58,700 bases of DNA from an uncultured Clostridia bacterium (lineage in GTDB: Bacteria > Bacillota > Clostridia > Christensenellales > Borkfalkiaceae): assembly GCA_944342025.1 (NCBI GenBank), contig CALVMD010000011.1, positions 1 to 58,700 on the forward strand, given 5' to 3'. Under the pieces are notes generated by a model. That model worked only from the letters and a program-made list of their open reading frames with translations, had not been told where the DNA came from and ran no database searches. Each line of letters opens with the position of its first letter. Positions within the stretch are counted from its first letter, which is position 1. A program made the position numbers and the translations under genes. This document shows positions 43,582 through 52,628 of this stretch, piece by piece.

Positions 43582-45564
43582 TCAGCCGTTGAGTTTGTTC
43601 AGAGAACGGAACGCTTTTTCCACGACGTTGTCGGCGGTGAATCCGAACATCTCGAACAGTTTGTTCGCAGGACCCGATGCGCCGAAGGTCGTCATGCCGA
43701 TGATCTCTCCGTAATCGCCCGCATATTTGTACCAGGAATAAGGGGACGCCGCCTCGACGCAGACGCGCGCCTTGACTTCGGGCGGGAGTACGCTGTCTTT
43801 ATAGGCCTGCGGCTGTTTTTCGAACTCTTCGATGCAGGGCATGGACACGACGCGCGCGTCGACGCCTTTGGTTTTCAGGATGTCTTTCGCCTGCATGCAC
43901 TGCTCAACTTCCGAGCCGCTCGCAATGAGCAGCACGTCGGGCACTTTTTTGTCGCTGTCGGCGAGGATATAGCCGCCTTTCAGTGCTTCGAGACCTGAAT
44001 TTTCGTACTGCGGGAGGTTTTGTCTCGTCAGAACGAGGCAGGTCGGTGCGTTGCCCGTGAGTGCGGAGATCCATGCCGCCGTCGTCTCTTTGCCGTCGGC
44101 GGGGCGGTAGACTTTCATGTTCGGGATGGAGCGGAGCGCGATAAGCTGTTCCACCGGTTCGTGCGTGGGGCCGTCCTCGCCTACGCCGATGGAGTCGTGC
44201 GTCAGGATATACGTGACGGGCTGATGCATGAGCGCGGAAAGACGCATCGCGTGCTTCATGTAATCGGAGAAGATAAAGAAGGTCGCGCAATAGCATTTAA
44301 GGCCGCCGTGCAGCTGCATGCCGTTGGTGATCGCAGCCATCGCGTGTTCGCGGATGCCGAAGTGCATGTTTGAACCGCTCTTATCGTCTGCGGAGAAACT
44401 GCCGCGCTTTTTCATGTTGGACTTGTTCGAAGGGGCGAGGTCTGCCGAGCCGCCGATGAGGCAGGGGATCCTGTCCGCCAGTTTGTTGAGTACGGTAAAG
44501 CTGGTGTTCCTCGTCGCGTCGGGCTTGGCAAATTCGAAAAGCTCGGCGTCGTTTTTAAGGTCAGGCAGCTCGCCGCTCATATACTGCCTGTACTTTGCCG
44601 CAAGGTCGGGATAGGCCGCTTCATATTCTTTGAACAGTTTCTTCCATTTGCCCTGGCGGGACGCGCCTTTCCTCGCGATCGCGCCGCAATGTTCGGCGAC
44701 TTCTTCGGGGATCTCGAAAGGAGCGCACGTCCATCCGAGATTTTCCTTGGTCTTTTGCAGGTTTTCGGCGCCGAGGGGCGAACCGTGGCATTCGTGCGAA
44801 CCGGCAAGAGGGGAGCCGTATCCGATGACCGTCTTGCAGATGATGACGGACGGATGTTCCGTGTCCGCCTTTGCCTTTCTGATCGTGCGGCGGAGAAGGT
44901 CGAGGTCGTTCGCGTCGTCTACCTTCAGGACCTGCCAGCCCTGCGCCTTGAAACGCATGGCGACGTCTTCCTTGAACGTGATGTCGGTATCGCCTTCGAT
45001 GGTGATGTCGTTGTCGTCGTAGAAGAGGATGAGTTTTCCGAGCTTATGCGTACCCGCAAAAGAGCATGCCTCGTAAGAGATACCCTCTTCCAGGCATCCG
45101 TCGCCGCACAGGACATAAGTGTAGTGGTCGACGATGGGGAACCCTTCGCGGTTGAACGTTGCCGCAAGGTGCGCCTCCGCCACCGCCATGCCGACGGCGT
45201 TGGCGATGCCCTGGCCGAGCGGGCCCGTCGTCGTCTCGACGCCGGGCGTATGGCCGTATTCGGGGTGTCCGGGCGTTTTATATCCGAGCTGACGGAAATT
45301 CATCAGATCTTCTTTGGAAATGTCGTACCCGAACAGGTACAGCAGGGAGTAATCGAGCATCGAGCCGTGTCCGGCGGATAAAACGAATCTGTCTCTGTCG
45401 TTCCATTTGGGATCTTTCGGATTGAATTTCAGAAAATCCGCAAAAATGGTATATCCGATGGGTGCGCTGCCGAGGGGCAGCCCGGGGTGTCCGGAATTTG
45501 CTTTTTGGATCGCCTCTGCCGAGAGGATCCTGATCGCGTTGACGGTTTGCTGACGAACGTCCAT
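43582..45564 (-). CDS. tkt: Transketolase
   Basis: Moves two-carbon units between sugar phosphates in the pentose phosphate pathway with TPP. The 660-residue single-chain enzyme has NSGHPGLPLGSAP at the start, GHGSMLDYSLLYL, the TPP motif CGDGCLEEGISYEA..., DDNDITIEGDT, and the pyrimidine domain with GIREHAMAAITNGM, HDSIGVGEDGPTHEP and RPADGKET. The ATG at 45564 has AAGGAG at seven bases. It lies 21 bases after the phosphohexomutase gene and is cotranscribed with it. Confidence 0.97.
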   Translation of the reverse strand: MDVRQQTVNAIRILSAEAIQKANSGHPGLPLGSAPIGYTIFADFLKFNPKDPKWNDRDRFVLSAGHGSMLDYSLLYLFGYDISKEDLMNFRQLGYKTPGHPEYGHTPGVETTTGPLGQGIANAVGMAVAEAHLAATFNREGFPIVDHYTYVLCGDGCLEEGISYEACSFAGTHKLGKLILFYDDNDITIEGDTDITFKEDVAMRFKAQGWQVLKVDDANDLDLLRRTIRKAKADTEHPSVIICKTVIGYGSPLAGSHECHGSPLGAENLQKTKENLGWTCAPFEIPEEVAEHCGAIARKGASRQGKWKKLFKEYEAAYPDLAAKYRQYMSGELPDLKNDAELFEFAKPDATRNTSFTVLNKLADRIPCLIGGSADLAPSNKSNMKKRGSFSADDKSGSNMHFGIREHAMAAITNGMQLHGGLKCYCATFFIFSDYMKHAMRLSALMHQPVTYILTHDSIGVGEDGPTHEPVEQLIALRSIPNMKVYRPADGKETTAAWISALTGNAPTCLVLTRQNLPQYENSGLEALKGGYILADSDKKVPDVLLIASGSEVEQCMQAKDILKTKGVDARVVSMPCIEEFEKQPQAYKDSVLPPEVKARVCVEAASPYSWYKYAGDYGEIIGMTTFGASGPANKLFEMFGFTADNVVEKAFRSLNKLNG

Positions 45565-45585
45565 AATCAATTGATCTCCTTATCT

Positions 45586-47103
45586 TTATTCAGATATATA
45601 TTTTTTTAAGTTGTCGAGGTTGAGAAAATCGTATGTGCCGAGGATCGCGGCAAGTTTTTTCGCGATGACCTTACAGCCGCCCTTTGCGTTGCTTTCGAAG
45701 TTGATCGGCATGATCGGTTCGTGCAGGCTCATGCGCACGAGCGCCCAGCCGTCTCCCGCATCTTTATCGAAAACGATGCGGACGCCCTCGAAATTATCGG
45801 GCGCGGGCGAAAGTCCGGGCGTGTTTTCCGCAAGTTTTTTGACGTCTTCGATGACACCGTTTCCGAGTAATTTGAAGTCGGCGCCGGGTTTGAAAGACAG
45901 CCGTACTTCCGCCGCCTCAAAAGGTTCCGGAAGGTCTTTGATGAGGTCGGATATATCCTTCCCCTCGTCCGCAAGTTTTGCAAGGCTGACGAGGATGCGC
46001 GTCACGAGGTACGCCCCGTCGTCGAGGAAATAATTTTCTTTGAGTGCGGCGTGGCCGCTCGTCTCGATGGCGAGAGGGGAGTAGATCCCTTCGGCGTTGA
46101 GGCGTTTGGATTCGTCAATGACGTTGCGGTATCCGCGCTTGAAGCGCCTGTGCGTGCCGCCGTGCGCCTTGATGAATGTTGCCAGTCCGTCGCTCGTGAC
46201 CGAATCGGTGACGATCACGCCGGGCTTTTCTGCAAGAAGAATGGCGGAAATGAGTGCGATGAGGCGGTTGCGGTTGATCTCTTCACCCTTCGAATCGACG
46301 GCGCCGGCGCGGTCGACGTCGGTGTCGAAGATGATCCCGAAGTCCGCTTTGACCTTTTTGACCTGTTCAGAGATCGATTGCATCGCCTGTTTGTTTTCGG
46401 GGTTGGGGATGTGGTTGGGGAATCTGCCGTCGGGGTCCAGAAATTGGCTGCCTTCGGTATCCGCGCCGAGCGGTTTCAGCACCTTGTCCACATAAAATCC
46501 GCCCGCGCCGTTGCCCGCGTCCACGATGATCTTTTTGCCCGCAAGCGGCGTATTTTTCCCTGTCTTTTCGCGGACGAACCGTACGAGTCCCGCGGCATAT
46601 TCGTCGATGTAGTTGATGTTCCTATGCGCGCCTTTTTCGGCGGGAGAGAGAGCCTTTCCTTCCGCCGCGAGGGTAAGGATCTCGGAAATGTCTTTCCCTT
46701 CCAGGCCGCCTTCGGCGGTGAAAAATTTCAGACCGTTTTTATTGAACGGCAAGTGGCTCGCCGTGATCATGACGGACGCATCTGCGCCGAGCGAATGATC
46801 CTGCAAGAGCATGAACATGGACGGGGTAGAGGAAAGTCCCGTGAACAGTGCGTCGCATCCGCTCTCTTCGATCGCCGCGATCGCGCAGTCGGAAATGCGC
46901 TTTGCGGAAAGCCGGGAATCGTGTCCGACCGCAACGGTCAGCTTTTTTTTGCCCAGTTTGTCCGAAAGGCGGTATAAAAACGCCTTCATGATGCCCGATA
47001 CGGCCTCGTCGGTGAGGTCGACGTGTTCGCCCTCTACGCCTTCCAGCGCCGTTCCTCGCACGTCGGAGCCGCTTTTCAGCGCCTGCCAGTCTTTTGCCTG
47101 CAT
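45586..47103 (-). CDS. Phosphohexomutase (phosphomannomutase/phosphoglucomutase)
   Basis: A 505-residue alpha-D-phosphohexomutase that shifts phosphate between C1 and C6 of glucose or mannose. Marks are the GSDVRG opening, VAVGHDSRLSA, the phosphoserine loop MITASHLPFNKNG, the magnesium loop FDTDVDRAG and the sugar-binding ETSGHAAL, with a C-terminal phosphate-binding domain. The ETSGHAA form and long C-terminus resemble plant-type bifunctional enzymes; which hexose is preferred cannot be told. First gene of the operon with tkt. Confidence 0.92.
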   Translation of the reverse strand: MQAKDWQALKSGSDVRGTALEGVEGEHVDLTDEAVSGIMKAFLYRLSDKLGKKKLTVAVGHDSRLSAKRISDCAIAAIEESGCDALFTGLSSTPSMFMLLQDHSLGADASVMITASHLPFNKNGLKFFTAEGGLEGKDISEILTLAAEGKALSPAEKGAHRNINYIDEYAAGLVRFVREKTGKNTPLAGKKIIVDAGNGAGGFYVDKVLKPLGADTEGSQFLDPDGRFPNHIPNPENKQAMQSISEQVKKVKADFGIIFDTDVDRAGAVDSKGEEINRNRLIALISAILLAEKPGVIVTDSVTSDGLATFIKAHGGTHRRFKRGYRNVIDESKRLNAEGIYSPLAIETSGHAALKENYFLDDGAYLVTRILVSLAKLADEGKDISDLIKDLPEPFEAAEVRLSFKPGADFKLLGNGVIEDVKKLAENTPGLSPAPDNFEGVRIVFDKDAGDGWALVRMSLHEPIMPINFESNAKGGCKVIAKKLAAILGTYDFLNLDNLKKYISE

Positions 47104-47132
47104 AATTCCCTCCCTTCTGATATCTCCTGAAT

Positions 47133-47161
47133 ATTATATAGTATTCTCTGCGCTATTTCAA
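47133..47161 (-). promoter_or_regulatory. Promoter of the phosphohexomutase-tkt operon
   Basis: Minus strand TTGAAA (47156-47161), 17 bases, TATAAT (47133-47138). Confidence 0.8.
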
Positions 47162-47270
47162 GCGCTTTTTGAAAAAAACGTGCAAAATTTTGTAATATTG
47201 CTCAAAATCGGTGCAAAAATGAGAAAAAAGACGGCGGCGGTCACAGAAGGATTTATTTCGTTTATTTTAA

Positions 47271-47299
47271 TTTACAAAAAAAAATGTTTATGATATAAT
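47271..47299 (+). promoter_or_regulatory. Promoter of the degV pair
   Basis: TTTACA (47271-47276), 17 bases, TATAAT (47294-47299). A second TATAAT a little downstream may be an alternative -10 box. Confidence 0.8.
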
Positions 47300-47337
47300 A
47301 AATTTACTATAATACAACGGGAGAGAAACAAGGGGAC

Positions 47338-48228
47338 ATGTACAAATTTACTTTATCGACCGATTCCACTTGCGATCTTTACAGCGATTTTATCCGTGAG
47401 AACGACATCAAGTTCGTCAGTCTTACTTATACGATGGAAAAAGGCGGCAAGATGACGGACGGGCTTGACGCATTCACAGATTATTCGCAGTACGTCGATT
47501 TTTATAAGCAGCTCAGAGACGGCGGCTTTTCGCGCACATCGATGCTCAATTACGAGAGCCATCTCTCTCATTTCCGCAAACTTGCGGAGGAGGGCGCCAA
47601 AGACGTCGTACATTTTACCATTTCCAGCGGGCTTTCGCCCACGGTTACCGTTGCGGAGAAAGCGGCTGCGGACGTGAAAAAGGACTTTCCCGATTTCAAT
47701 GTGTACGCCGTAGACTCTCTGTCTGCGACTATCGGTCAGGGTGCCGAAGTCAAAGCCGCGCTTCGCCTGCGCAACGAAGGGAAAACGGCAAAAGAAGCGT
47801 ACGATTACGTTGTGGAGATGCAAAAACATCTGCAATACGCGATCTTTGCCAACGATCTCTATTATCTGAAAAGAGGCGGCAGGGTCTCGGCGGTTGCCGC
47901 GATCGCGGGTTCCGTCCTGCAGGTCAAACCTGTGCTTTCTTTCACGAAAGACGGGAAACTTGTCGTCGTGGATAAGGTCAGGGGCATGAAAAAGGCTTTT
48001 GCGTGGGCGCTCGAAAAGCAGGAGAAATTTCCGCCCGTCGAAGAAAACCGTCTGATCTGGGTCGTTCATACCGACGCGGAGGAGCAGGCGAACGAGCTTG
48101 CCGCCATGGTAGAGGCGAAATGGGGATTCAAACCCGATGTGAGCATCATGGGACCTGTCATCGGTTCGCACGTCGGACCGGGCGCCGTGGCCGTGCTTTG
48201 GACGAGCAAAGAAGAGAGACAGGATTGA
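47338..48228 (+). CDS. DegV-family fatty-acid-binding protein, copy 1
   Basis: A 296-residue protein of the DegV family, which binds fatty acids and, as FakB, presents them to the FakA kinase. It has the family start (STDSTCDLYSDFIREN), the lipid-contact TSMLNYE region, SGLSPT with the phosphate-site serine, and the end motif MGPVIGSHVGPGAVAV. The HTDAEEQANELA segment is also conserved. RBS AAGGGGAC is at the ATG. A second copy follows in tandem. No fakA lies in the window. Confidence 0.93.
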   Translation: MYKFTLSTDSTCDLYSDFIRENDIKFVSLTYTMEKGGKMTDGLDAFTDYSQYVDFYKQLRDGGFSRTSMLNYESHLSHFRKLAEEGAKDVVHFTISSGLSPTVTVAEKAAADVKKDFPDFNVYAVDSLSATIGQGAEVKAALRLRNEGKTAKEAYDYVVEMQKHLQYAIFANDLYYLKRGGRVSAVAAIAGSVLQVKPVLSFTKDGKLVVVDKVRGMKKAFAWALEKQEKFPPVEENRLIWVVHTDAEEQANELAAMVEAKWGFKPDVSIMGPVIGSHVGPGAVAVLWTSKEERQD

Positions 48229-48240
48229 CCGTTTATTTTG

Positions 48241-48266
48241 CGCGCCGCGGTATGCGGCGCGTTTCA
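48241..48266 (+). terminator. Hairpin between the two degV genes
   Basis: CGCGCCGC and GCGGCGCG (48241-48248, 48254-48261) with loop GGTAT, followed by TTTCAAAT. It may be a weak terminator that lowers expression of the second copy. Confidence 0.55.
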
Positions 48267-48317
48267 AATAACAATAATAAGACGGCAGCTCTCTGTTCGG
48301 GGGCGAAAAAGAGGTAT

Positions 48318-49211
48318 ATGAACGAAAAATTTATAATATCCAGCGATTCCACCTGCGATCTTTACAGCGATTACGTGGCGGAGCACGACATCCGTATCGT
48401 GCCGCTCACCTATACGATGGAAAAGGGCGGCGCCCTCATCGAGGCAAAGGACGCGTTTACCGAGTATTCGCAGTACGTCGATTTTTATAAGCAGCTCAGA
48501 GACGGCGGTTTTTCGCGCACATCTATGCTCAATTACGATCATCACTTTCTGCATTTCCGCAAGCTGGCGGAGGAAGGCGCGGAAAATGTCCTGCATTTCA
48601 GTCTGTCGAGCGGGCTTTCGACGACGGCTCAGGCGGCAAAAGACGCGGCAGACGACGTGATGAAGGAATACCCTTCCTGCCGGATCTTTGCGGTCGATTC
48701 GTATGCTGCGACGATCGGACAGGGTGCTCTCGTCAAAGAGGCGGTGCGCCTTCGCGCGGAAGGCAAGAGCGCGGAAGAGGCGTACGCCGCGGTCAAGGAC
48801 ATGCCTTTTCATATTCAGTACGTCATCATCGCGAACGATCTTTACTATCTGAAAAAGGGCGGCAGGGTTTCCGCGTTTGCAGCGGCGGCCGGGACGGTGC
48901 TCAAAATCAAACCCGTGCTTTCCTTTACGAACGAAGGAAAACTGACGGTCGTCGAAAAGTGCAAGGGGATGAAAAAGGCGTTTTCGTACGCACTCGAAAA
49001 GATGAAAAGGTTCCCGCCCGTTGAAGAGGACAGGCTCATCTGGATCGTGCATACCGACGCGGAGGAAGAGGCGAACGAACTTGCGGATATGGTGGAAGAG
49101 AAGTGGGGATACCGCCCCGATGTGACCATCATGGGACCCGTAATCGGTTCGCACGTAGGTCCCGGGTCCGTCTCCATGATCTGGCGCAGTAAGGAACGGC
49201 GTCAGGACTGA
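48318..49211 (+). CDS. DegV-family fatty-acid-binding protein, copy 2
   Basis: A 297-residue paralog of the preceding gene, about two-thirds identical by eye, with the same SSDSTCDLYSDYVAEHD start, SGLSTT and MGPVIGSHVGPGSVSM end. The ATG at 48318 follows AAAAGAGGTAT. Differences cluster in lipid-contact positions, so the two may prefer different fatty acids, as FakB1 and FakB2 do. A 44-base block is identical between the copies. Confidence 0.93.
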   Translation: MNEKFIISSDSTCDLYSDYVAEHDIRIVPLTYTMEKGGALIEAKDAFTEYSQYVDFYKQLRDGGFSRTSMLNYDHHFLHFRKLAEEGAENVLHFSLSSGLSTTAQAAKDAADDVMKEYPSCRIFAVDSYAATIGQGALVKEAVRLRAEGKSAEEAYAAVKDMPFHIQYVIIANDLYYLKKGGRVSAFAAAAGTVLKIKPVLSFTNEGKLTVVEKCKGMKKAFSYALEKMKRFPPVEEDRLIWIVHTDAEEEANELADMVEEKWGYRPDVTIMGPVIGSHVGPGSVSMIWRSKERRQD

Positions 49212-49249
49212 TTTTTTCGGCCGAAAGCCGAAGATTAAGGGAAAATAAA

Positions 49250-49278
49250 TTTACACGCGCGGCAAAATGTGGTATACT
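49250..49278 (+). promoter_or_regulatory. Promoter of proS
   Basis: TTTACA (49250-49255), 17 bases, TATACT (49273-49278). Confidence 0.75.
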
Positions 49279-49330
49279 GAAACAAGTATATCACATTTTT
49301 TATGCGCACGGTGCGCATTGGGAGAAGCAT

Positions 49331-50761
49331 ATGGCGAAAGATAATCAGTTTGTCAATCAGATCGCGGATATTGAAACGGATTTTCCCCGTTGGTACACGG
49401 ACGTCGTCGTCAAGACGAAACTCGTCGATTACGGCCCGGTCAAGGGCACGATGGTCATCCGCCCGTACGGTTACGCCATTTGGGAAAACATCCAGAAGGA
49501 GCTGGACGCGCGCATCAAGGCGACGGGGCATCAGAATGCCTATTTCCCGCTGCTCATCCCGTACAGCTACATGACGCGCGAGGCGGAGCACGTCGAAGGA
49601 TTTGCGCCGGAAGTTGCGGTCGTGACGGTCGGCGGCGGCGAAACGCTCGCCGAGCCCCTCGTCATCCGCCCTACGAGCGAGACGATTTTCGGTGAAATGT
49701 ATTCCAAGTGGCTGCAATCCTACCGCGATCTGCCCATCCTCATCAACCAGTGGGCAAACGTCATGCGTTGGGAAAAAACGACTCGCCCTTTCCTCAGGAC
49801 CAGCGAATTTTTGTGGCAGGAGGGCCATACCGCCCACGCCACCGAAGAGGAGGCGATGGAAGAGACGATGAAGATGCTCGGCGTTTACAAAGAATTCGCC
49901 GAGACCTGCCTCGCCATCCCCGTATTCACGGGCAGAAAGACGGAAAAGGAAAAGTTTGCGGGCGCCGTTGCCACTTTCGGCATGGAGGCGATGATGCACG
50001 ACGGCAAAAGTTTGCAGGCGGGCACGTCGCATTATCTCGGGCAGAATTTTGCCAAGGCGTTCGACATTCAGTTTTTGGATAAGGACGGAACGCACAAGTA
50101 TGCGTACACCACGTCGTGGGGGGTATCCACGCGGCTCATCGGCGCACTCATTATGGCGCACGGCGATCAGCGCGGCCTGGTCCTGCCGCCCGTCGTGGCG
50201 CCCGTGCAGGCGATCCTTATCCCCATTGCGGCGAAAAAGGAGGGCGTTTTGGAGGCTGTCGCCGATTTGAAGGCGAAGCTGCTTGCGTCGGGCATTCGCG
50301 CCGATTCGGACACCACCGACAACAGCCCCGGCTGGAAGTTTAACGAGTGGGAGATGAAGGGCGTGCCTCTTCGCATCGAGCTCGGGCCGCGCGACATCGA
50401 GGCGGGCAAGATGGTGCTCGTCCGGCGCGACACGCACGAAAAAGTGGAAGCACCCTTGGAGAACGCCGCCGAAACGGTGCAAAAGCTGCTCGCGGACATT
50501 CAGTCAAATCTGTTGAAAATGGCGAGGAGACGCAAGGAAGAGCGCGTCGTTTCGGCTGAAAACATGGACGAACTTCTGAAAGGCGTCGAGGGCGGTAATT
50601 TTGTGAAAGCCGGCTGGTGCGGCTGCCGCGAATGCGAGGATAAGATCAAGGAACAGACGGCCGCTACTGCGCGCGTGCTCGTCGAGGATGAATGCGCCGA
50701 AACGTGCGTGTGCTGCGGCAAAAAGGCGAAACATGTCGTTCTTTTTGCCCGCGCGTATTGA
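49331..50761 (+). CDS. proS: Prolyl-tRNA synthetase, short (archaeal/eukaryotic-like) form
   Basis: Charges tRNA-Pro. The 476-residue protein lacks the editing insertion of the long bacterial form and has class II motifs: motif 1 region with GYAIWENIQKELD, motif 2 RWEKTTRPFLRTSEFLWQEGHTAH and motif 3 near LIMAHGDQRGLVLPP. The C-terminal zinc-binding type extension (CGCRECEDKI and CVCCGKKAKH) and final Tyr are typical of this class. RBS GGGAGAAGCAT. Confidence 0.96.
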   Translation: MAKDNQFVNQIADIETDFPRWYTDVVVKTKLVDYGPVKGTMVIRPYGYAIWENIQKELDARIKATGHQNAYFPLLIPYSYMTREAEHVEGFAPEVAVVTVGGGETLAEPLVIRPTSETIFGEMYSKWLQSYRDLPILINQWANVMRWEKTTRPFLRTSEFLWQEGHTAHATEEEAMEETMKMLGVYKEFAETCLAIPVFTGRKTEKEKFAGAVATFGMEAMMHDGKSLQAGTSHYLGQNFAKAFDIQFLDKDGTHKYAYTTSWGVSTRLIGALIMAHGDQRGLVLPPVVAPVQAILIPIAAKKEGVLEAVADLKAKLLASGIRADSDTTDNSPGWKFNEWEMKGVPLRIELGPRDIEAGKMVLVRRDTHEKVEAPLENAAETVQKLLADIQSNLLKMARRRKEERVVSAENMDELLKGVEGGNFVKAGWCGCRECEDKIKEQTAATARVLVEDECAETCVCCGKKAKHVVLFARAY

Positions 50762-50771
50762 GAAAAATTGC

Positions 50772-50799
50772 GAGAGCGCTTGCGGGCGCTCTCTTTTTT
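50772..50799 (+). terminator. Terminator of proS
   Basis: GAGAGCGC and GCGCTCTC (50772-50779, 50786-50793) followed by TTTTTT. Confidence 0.9.
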
Positions 50800-50886
50800 C
50801 TGAGTTTTACAAAATTTTAACAACAGGTTATTAAATCGGCAACATAAAAGGGTATAATAAAATCCGCATAAGGGAGCACACGGCAT

Positions 50887-51561
50887 ATGGCAGTCAACAT
50901 TCTTGTCGTCGAAGACGATGAAAAGCTCAATCATATCGTCTGTACATTTCTGTCGGGCAGCGGGTACCGCGCTGCAGGCTGTCTGAACGGAACGGACGCG
51001 CTGAAAAAAATGGAAGAGCTACACTTCGATGCGATCGTCAGCGACATTATGATGCCGGGCATGGACGGTTTCGAATTTGCGGAGAGAGTGAGAGAATTGG
51101 ATCGCCGCATTCCTATTCTGTTTATGACCGCGCGCGACGATATGGCGTCCAAACAGCGAGGATACAACCTCGGGATAGACGATTACCTGGTAAAGCCCTT
51201 CGACCCGGACGAGCTTGTCCTGCGCGTTGGGGCGCTTTTGCGGCGCGCAAACATTTCGGAAAGCAGAACGCTCGCGGCGGGGAATCTTACGATGGACGCA
51301 GATGAGCATACGGCATATGTCAACGGAGAGGAACTTCCTCTGACCGTGCGCGAGTTTGACATTTTATTTAAACTTCTCTCTTATCCCAAAAAGACGTTTA
51401 CCCGCTCGCAGCTGATGGAATCGCTGTGGGATTACGATTCTTCCGCGACGTCGCGCACCGTGGATGTGTATATGGCAAAACTGCGCGAAAAAACGGCTGC
51501 CTGCGACGGCTTCGATATTGTGACCGTACACGGGCTCGGTTATAAGGCGGTATTGCGGTGA
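50887..51561 (+). CDS. Response regulator, OmpR/PhoB family
   Basis: A 224-residue regulator. The receiver domain has the acidic pair in VVEDDEK, phosphoacceptor Asp53 (VSDIMMPGMDG), Thr/Lys in FMTARDD and LVKPFDPDEL. The winged-helix output domain follows (LTVREFDILFKLL, FTRSQLMESLWD, RTVDVYMAKLREK). RBS AAGGGAGCACACGGCAT. It overlaps the kinase gene by four bases (GTGA). The nearest promoter element is a TATAAT at 50853-50858. Confidence 0.95.
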   Translation: MAVNILVVEDDEKLNHIVCTFLSGSGYRAAGCLNGTDALKKMEELHFDAIVSDIMMPGMDGFEFAERVRELDRRIPILFMTARDDMASKQRGYNLGIDDYLVKPFDPDELVLRVGALLRRANISESRTLAAGNLTMDADEHTAYVNGEELPLTVREFDILFKLLSYPKKTFTRSQLMESLWDYDSSATSRTVDVYMAKLREKTAACDGFDIVTVHGLGYKAVLR

Positions 51562-52628
51562 AATATACGGGCAAAAGCAGGGCACGGCGCCGCGCCGTTG
51601 CGTCGGTTGTTGGCTATGCGGTTTATTTTATTTGTATTGCGGCGGTCGTGACCGTCGTACTGTTTTTATACGGACGCGTGCAGTCGGACGGAGAGGGGAA
51701 TAAGGGGCTGATCGCGGGGACGATGCTTGGGTGTATTTTATTTCTTGCTCTTGTGTGCACTCTTGCAGACTTTCTCCGCCGTAAATTTTTGGTCGAAAAG
51801 CCCGTGTCTGCCATTTTGAATGCGACTGGCCGCATCGCGTCGGGAGATTTTTCGGTGCGGCTGGAACCTTCGCACTTGTATGTGAATTATAATGCGTACG
51901 ACGAAATCATGGAGAACATCAACCGCATGGCGGCGGAACTTTCCAAAACGGAACTCTTGCGCACCGATTTCATCGCCAACGTTTCGCACGAGATCAAAAC
52001 GCCGCTGTCTGTGATCCGCAATTATGCGGCGGCGATGAAGAGGGAGGACCTTTCTCAAGAGGAAAGGCACGAATATGCGGAAACGCTCGTTTCCGCGGCG
52101 GCTAGGCTTTCTTCCCTCGTTACAAACATTCTCAAACTCAACAAATTGGAAAATCAGGAGATCCTGCCGAAAAAACAGCCGTTCGACCTTTCCGAACAGT
52201 TGCGGGAATGTGTGCTGTCTTTTGAAGAATTGCTGGATTCCAAAAACTTGAATCTTGACTGTGACATAGACGATATCACCGTCGTATCCGATGCAAGCCT
52301 GTTGGAGATCATCTGGAACAATCTTTTGTCCAATGCCGTCAAATTTACCCCGGACGGCGGCAAGATCGGCGTGTCTCTGAAAAGAGAAGACGGGTACGCT
52401 GTCGTCAGGGTCTCCGACACGGGGTGCGGCATGAACGCGGAAACGGGCGCTCATATATTTGATAAGTTTTATCAGGGCGACACGTCTCACGCGCAGGAGG
52501 GCAACGGCCTGGGGCTTGCGCTCGTAAAAAAAGTCATCGATGTTTTGGGCGGCAGGATCTCCGTGGAAAGCGAAGTCGGAAAGGGCAGTGCGTTTACGGT
52601 GTATCTTAACGGGGAGCGGGATGAATAA
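51558..52628 (+). CDS. Sensor histidine kinase
   Basis: A 356-residue kinase starting at GTG. Two membrane helices (about 13-36 and 52-74) enclose only about 15 residues outside, so it is of the intramembrane-sensing type, which usually responds to envelope stress through partner membrane proteins. Then come a HAMP-like stretch, the H-box with His144 (ANVSHEIKTPLSVIRNY), and the ATPase domain with N (IIWNNLLSNAVKFT), G1 (VSDTGCGMNAE) and G2 (GNGLGLALVKKV) boxes. The two membrane proteins encoded next may take part in sensing or be its targets. Confidence 0.95.
   Translation: MKYTGKSRARRRAVASVVGYAVYFICIAAVVTVVLFLYGRVQSDGEGNKGLIAGTMLGCILFLALVCTLADFLRRKFLVEKPVSAILNATGRIASGDFSVRLEPSHLYVNYNAYDEIMENINRMAAELSKTELLRTDFIANVSHEIKTPLSVIRNYAAAMKREDLSQEERHEYAETLVSAAARLSSLVTNILKLNKLENQEILPKKQPFDLSEQLRECVLSFEELLDSKNLNLDCDIDDITVVSDASLLEIIWNNLLSNAVKFTPDGGKIGVSLKREDGYAVVRVSDTGCGMNAETGAHIFDKFYQGDTSHAQEGNGLGLALVKKVIDVLGGRISVESEVGKGSAFTVYLNGERDE

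Noticed and set aside
48003-48317. Frameshifted fusion between the two degV genes
   Set aside because: The overlapping frame is only an out-of-frame extension; both genes have their own starts and stops with normal family ends.
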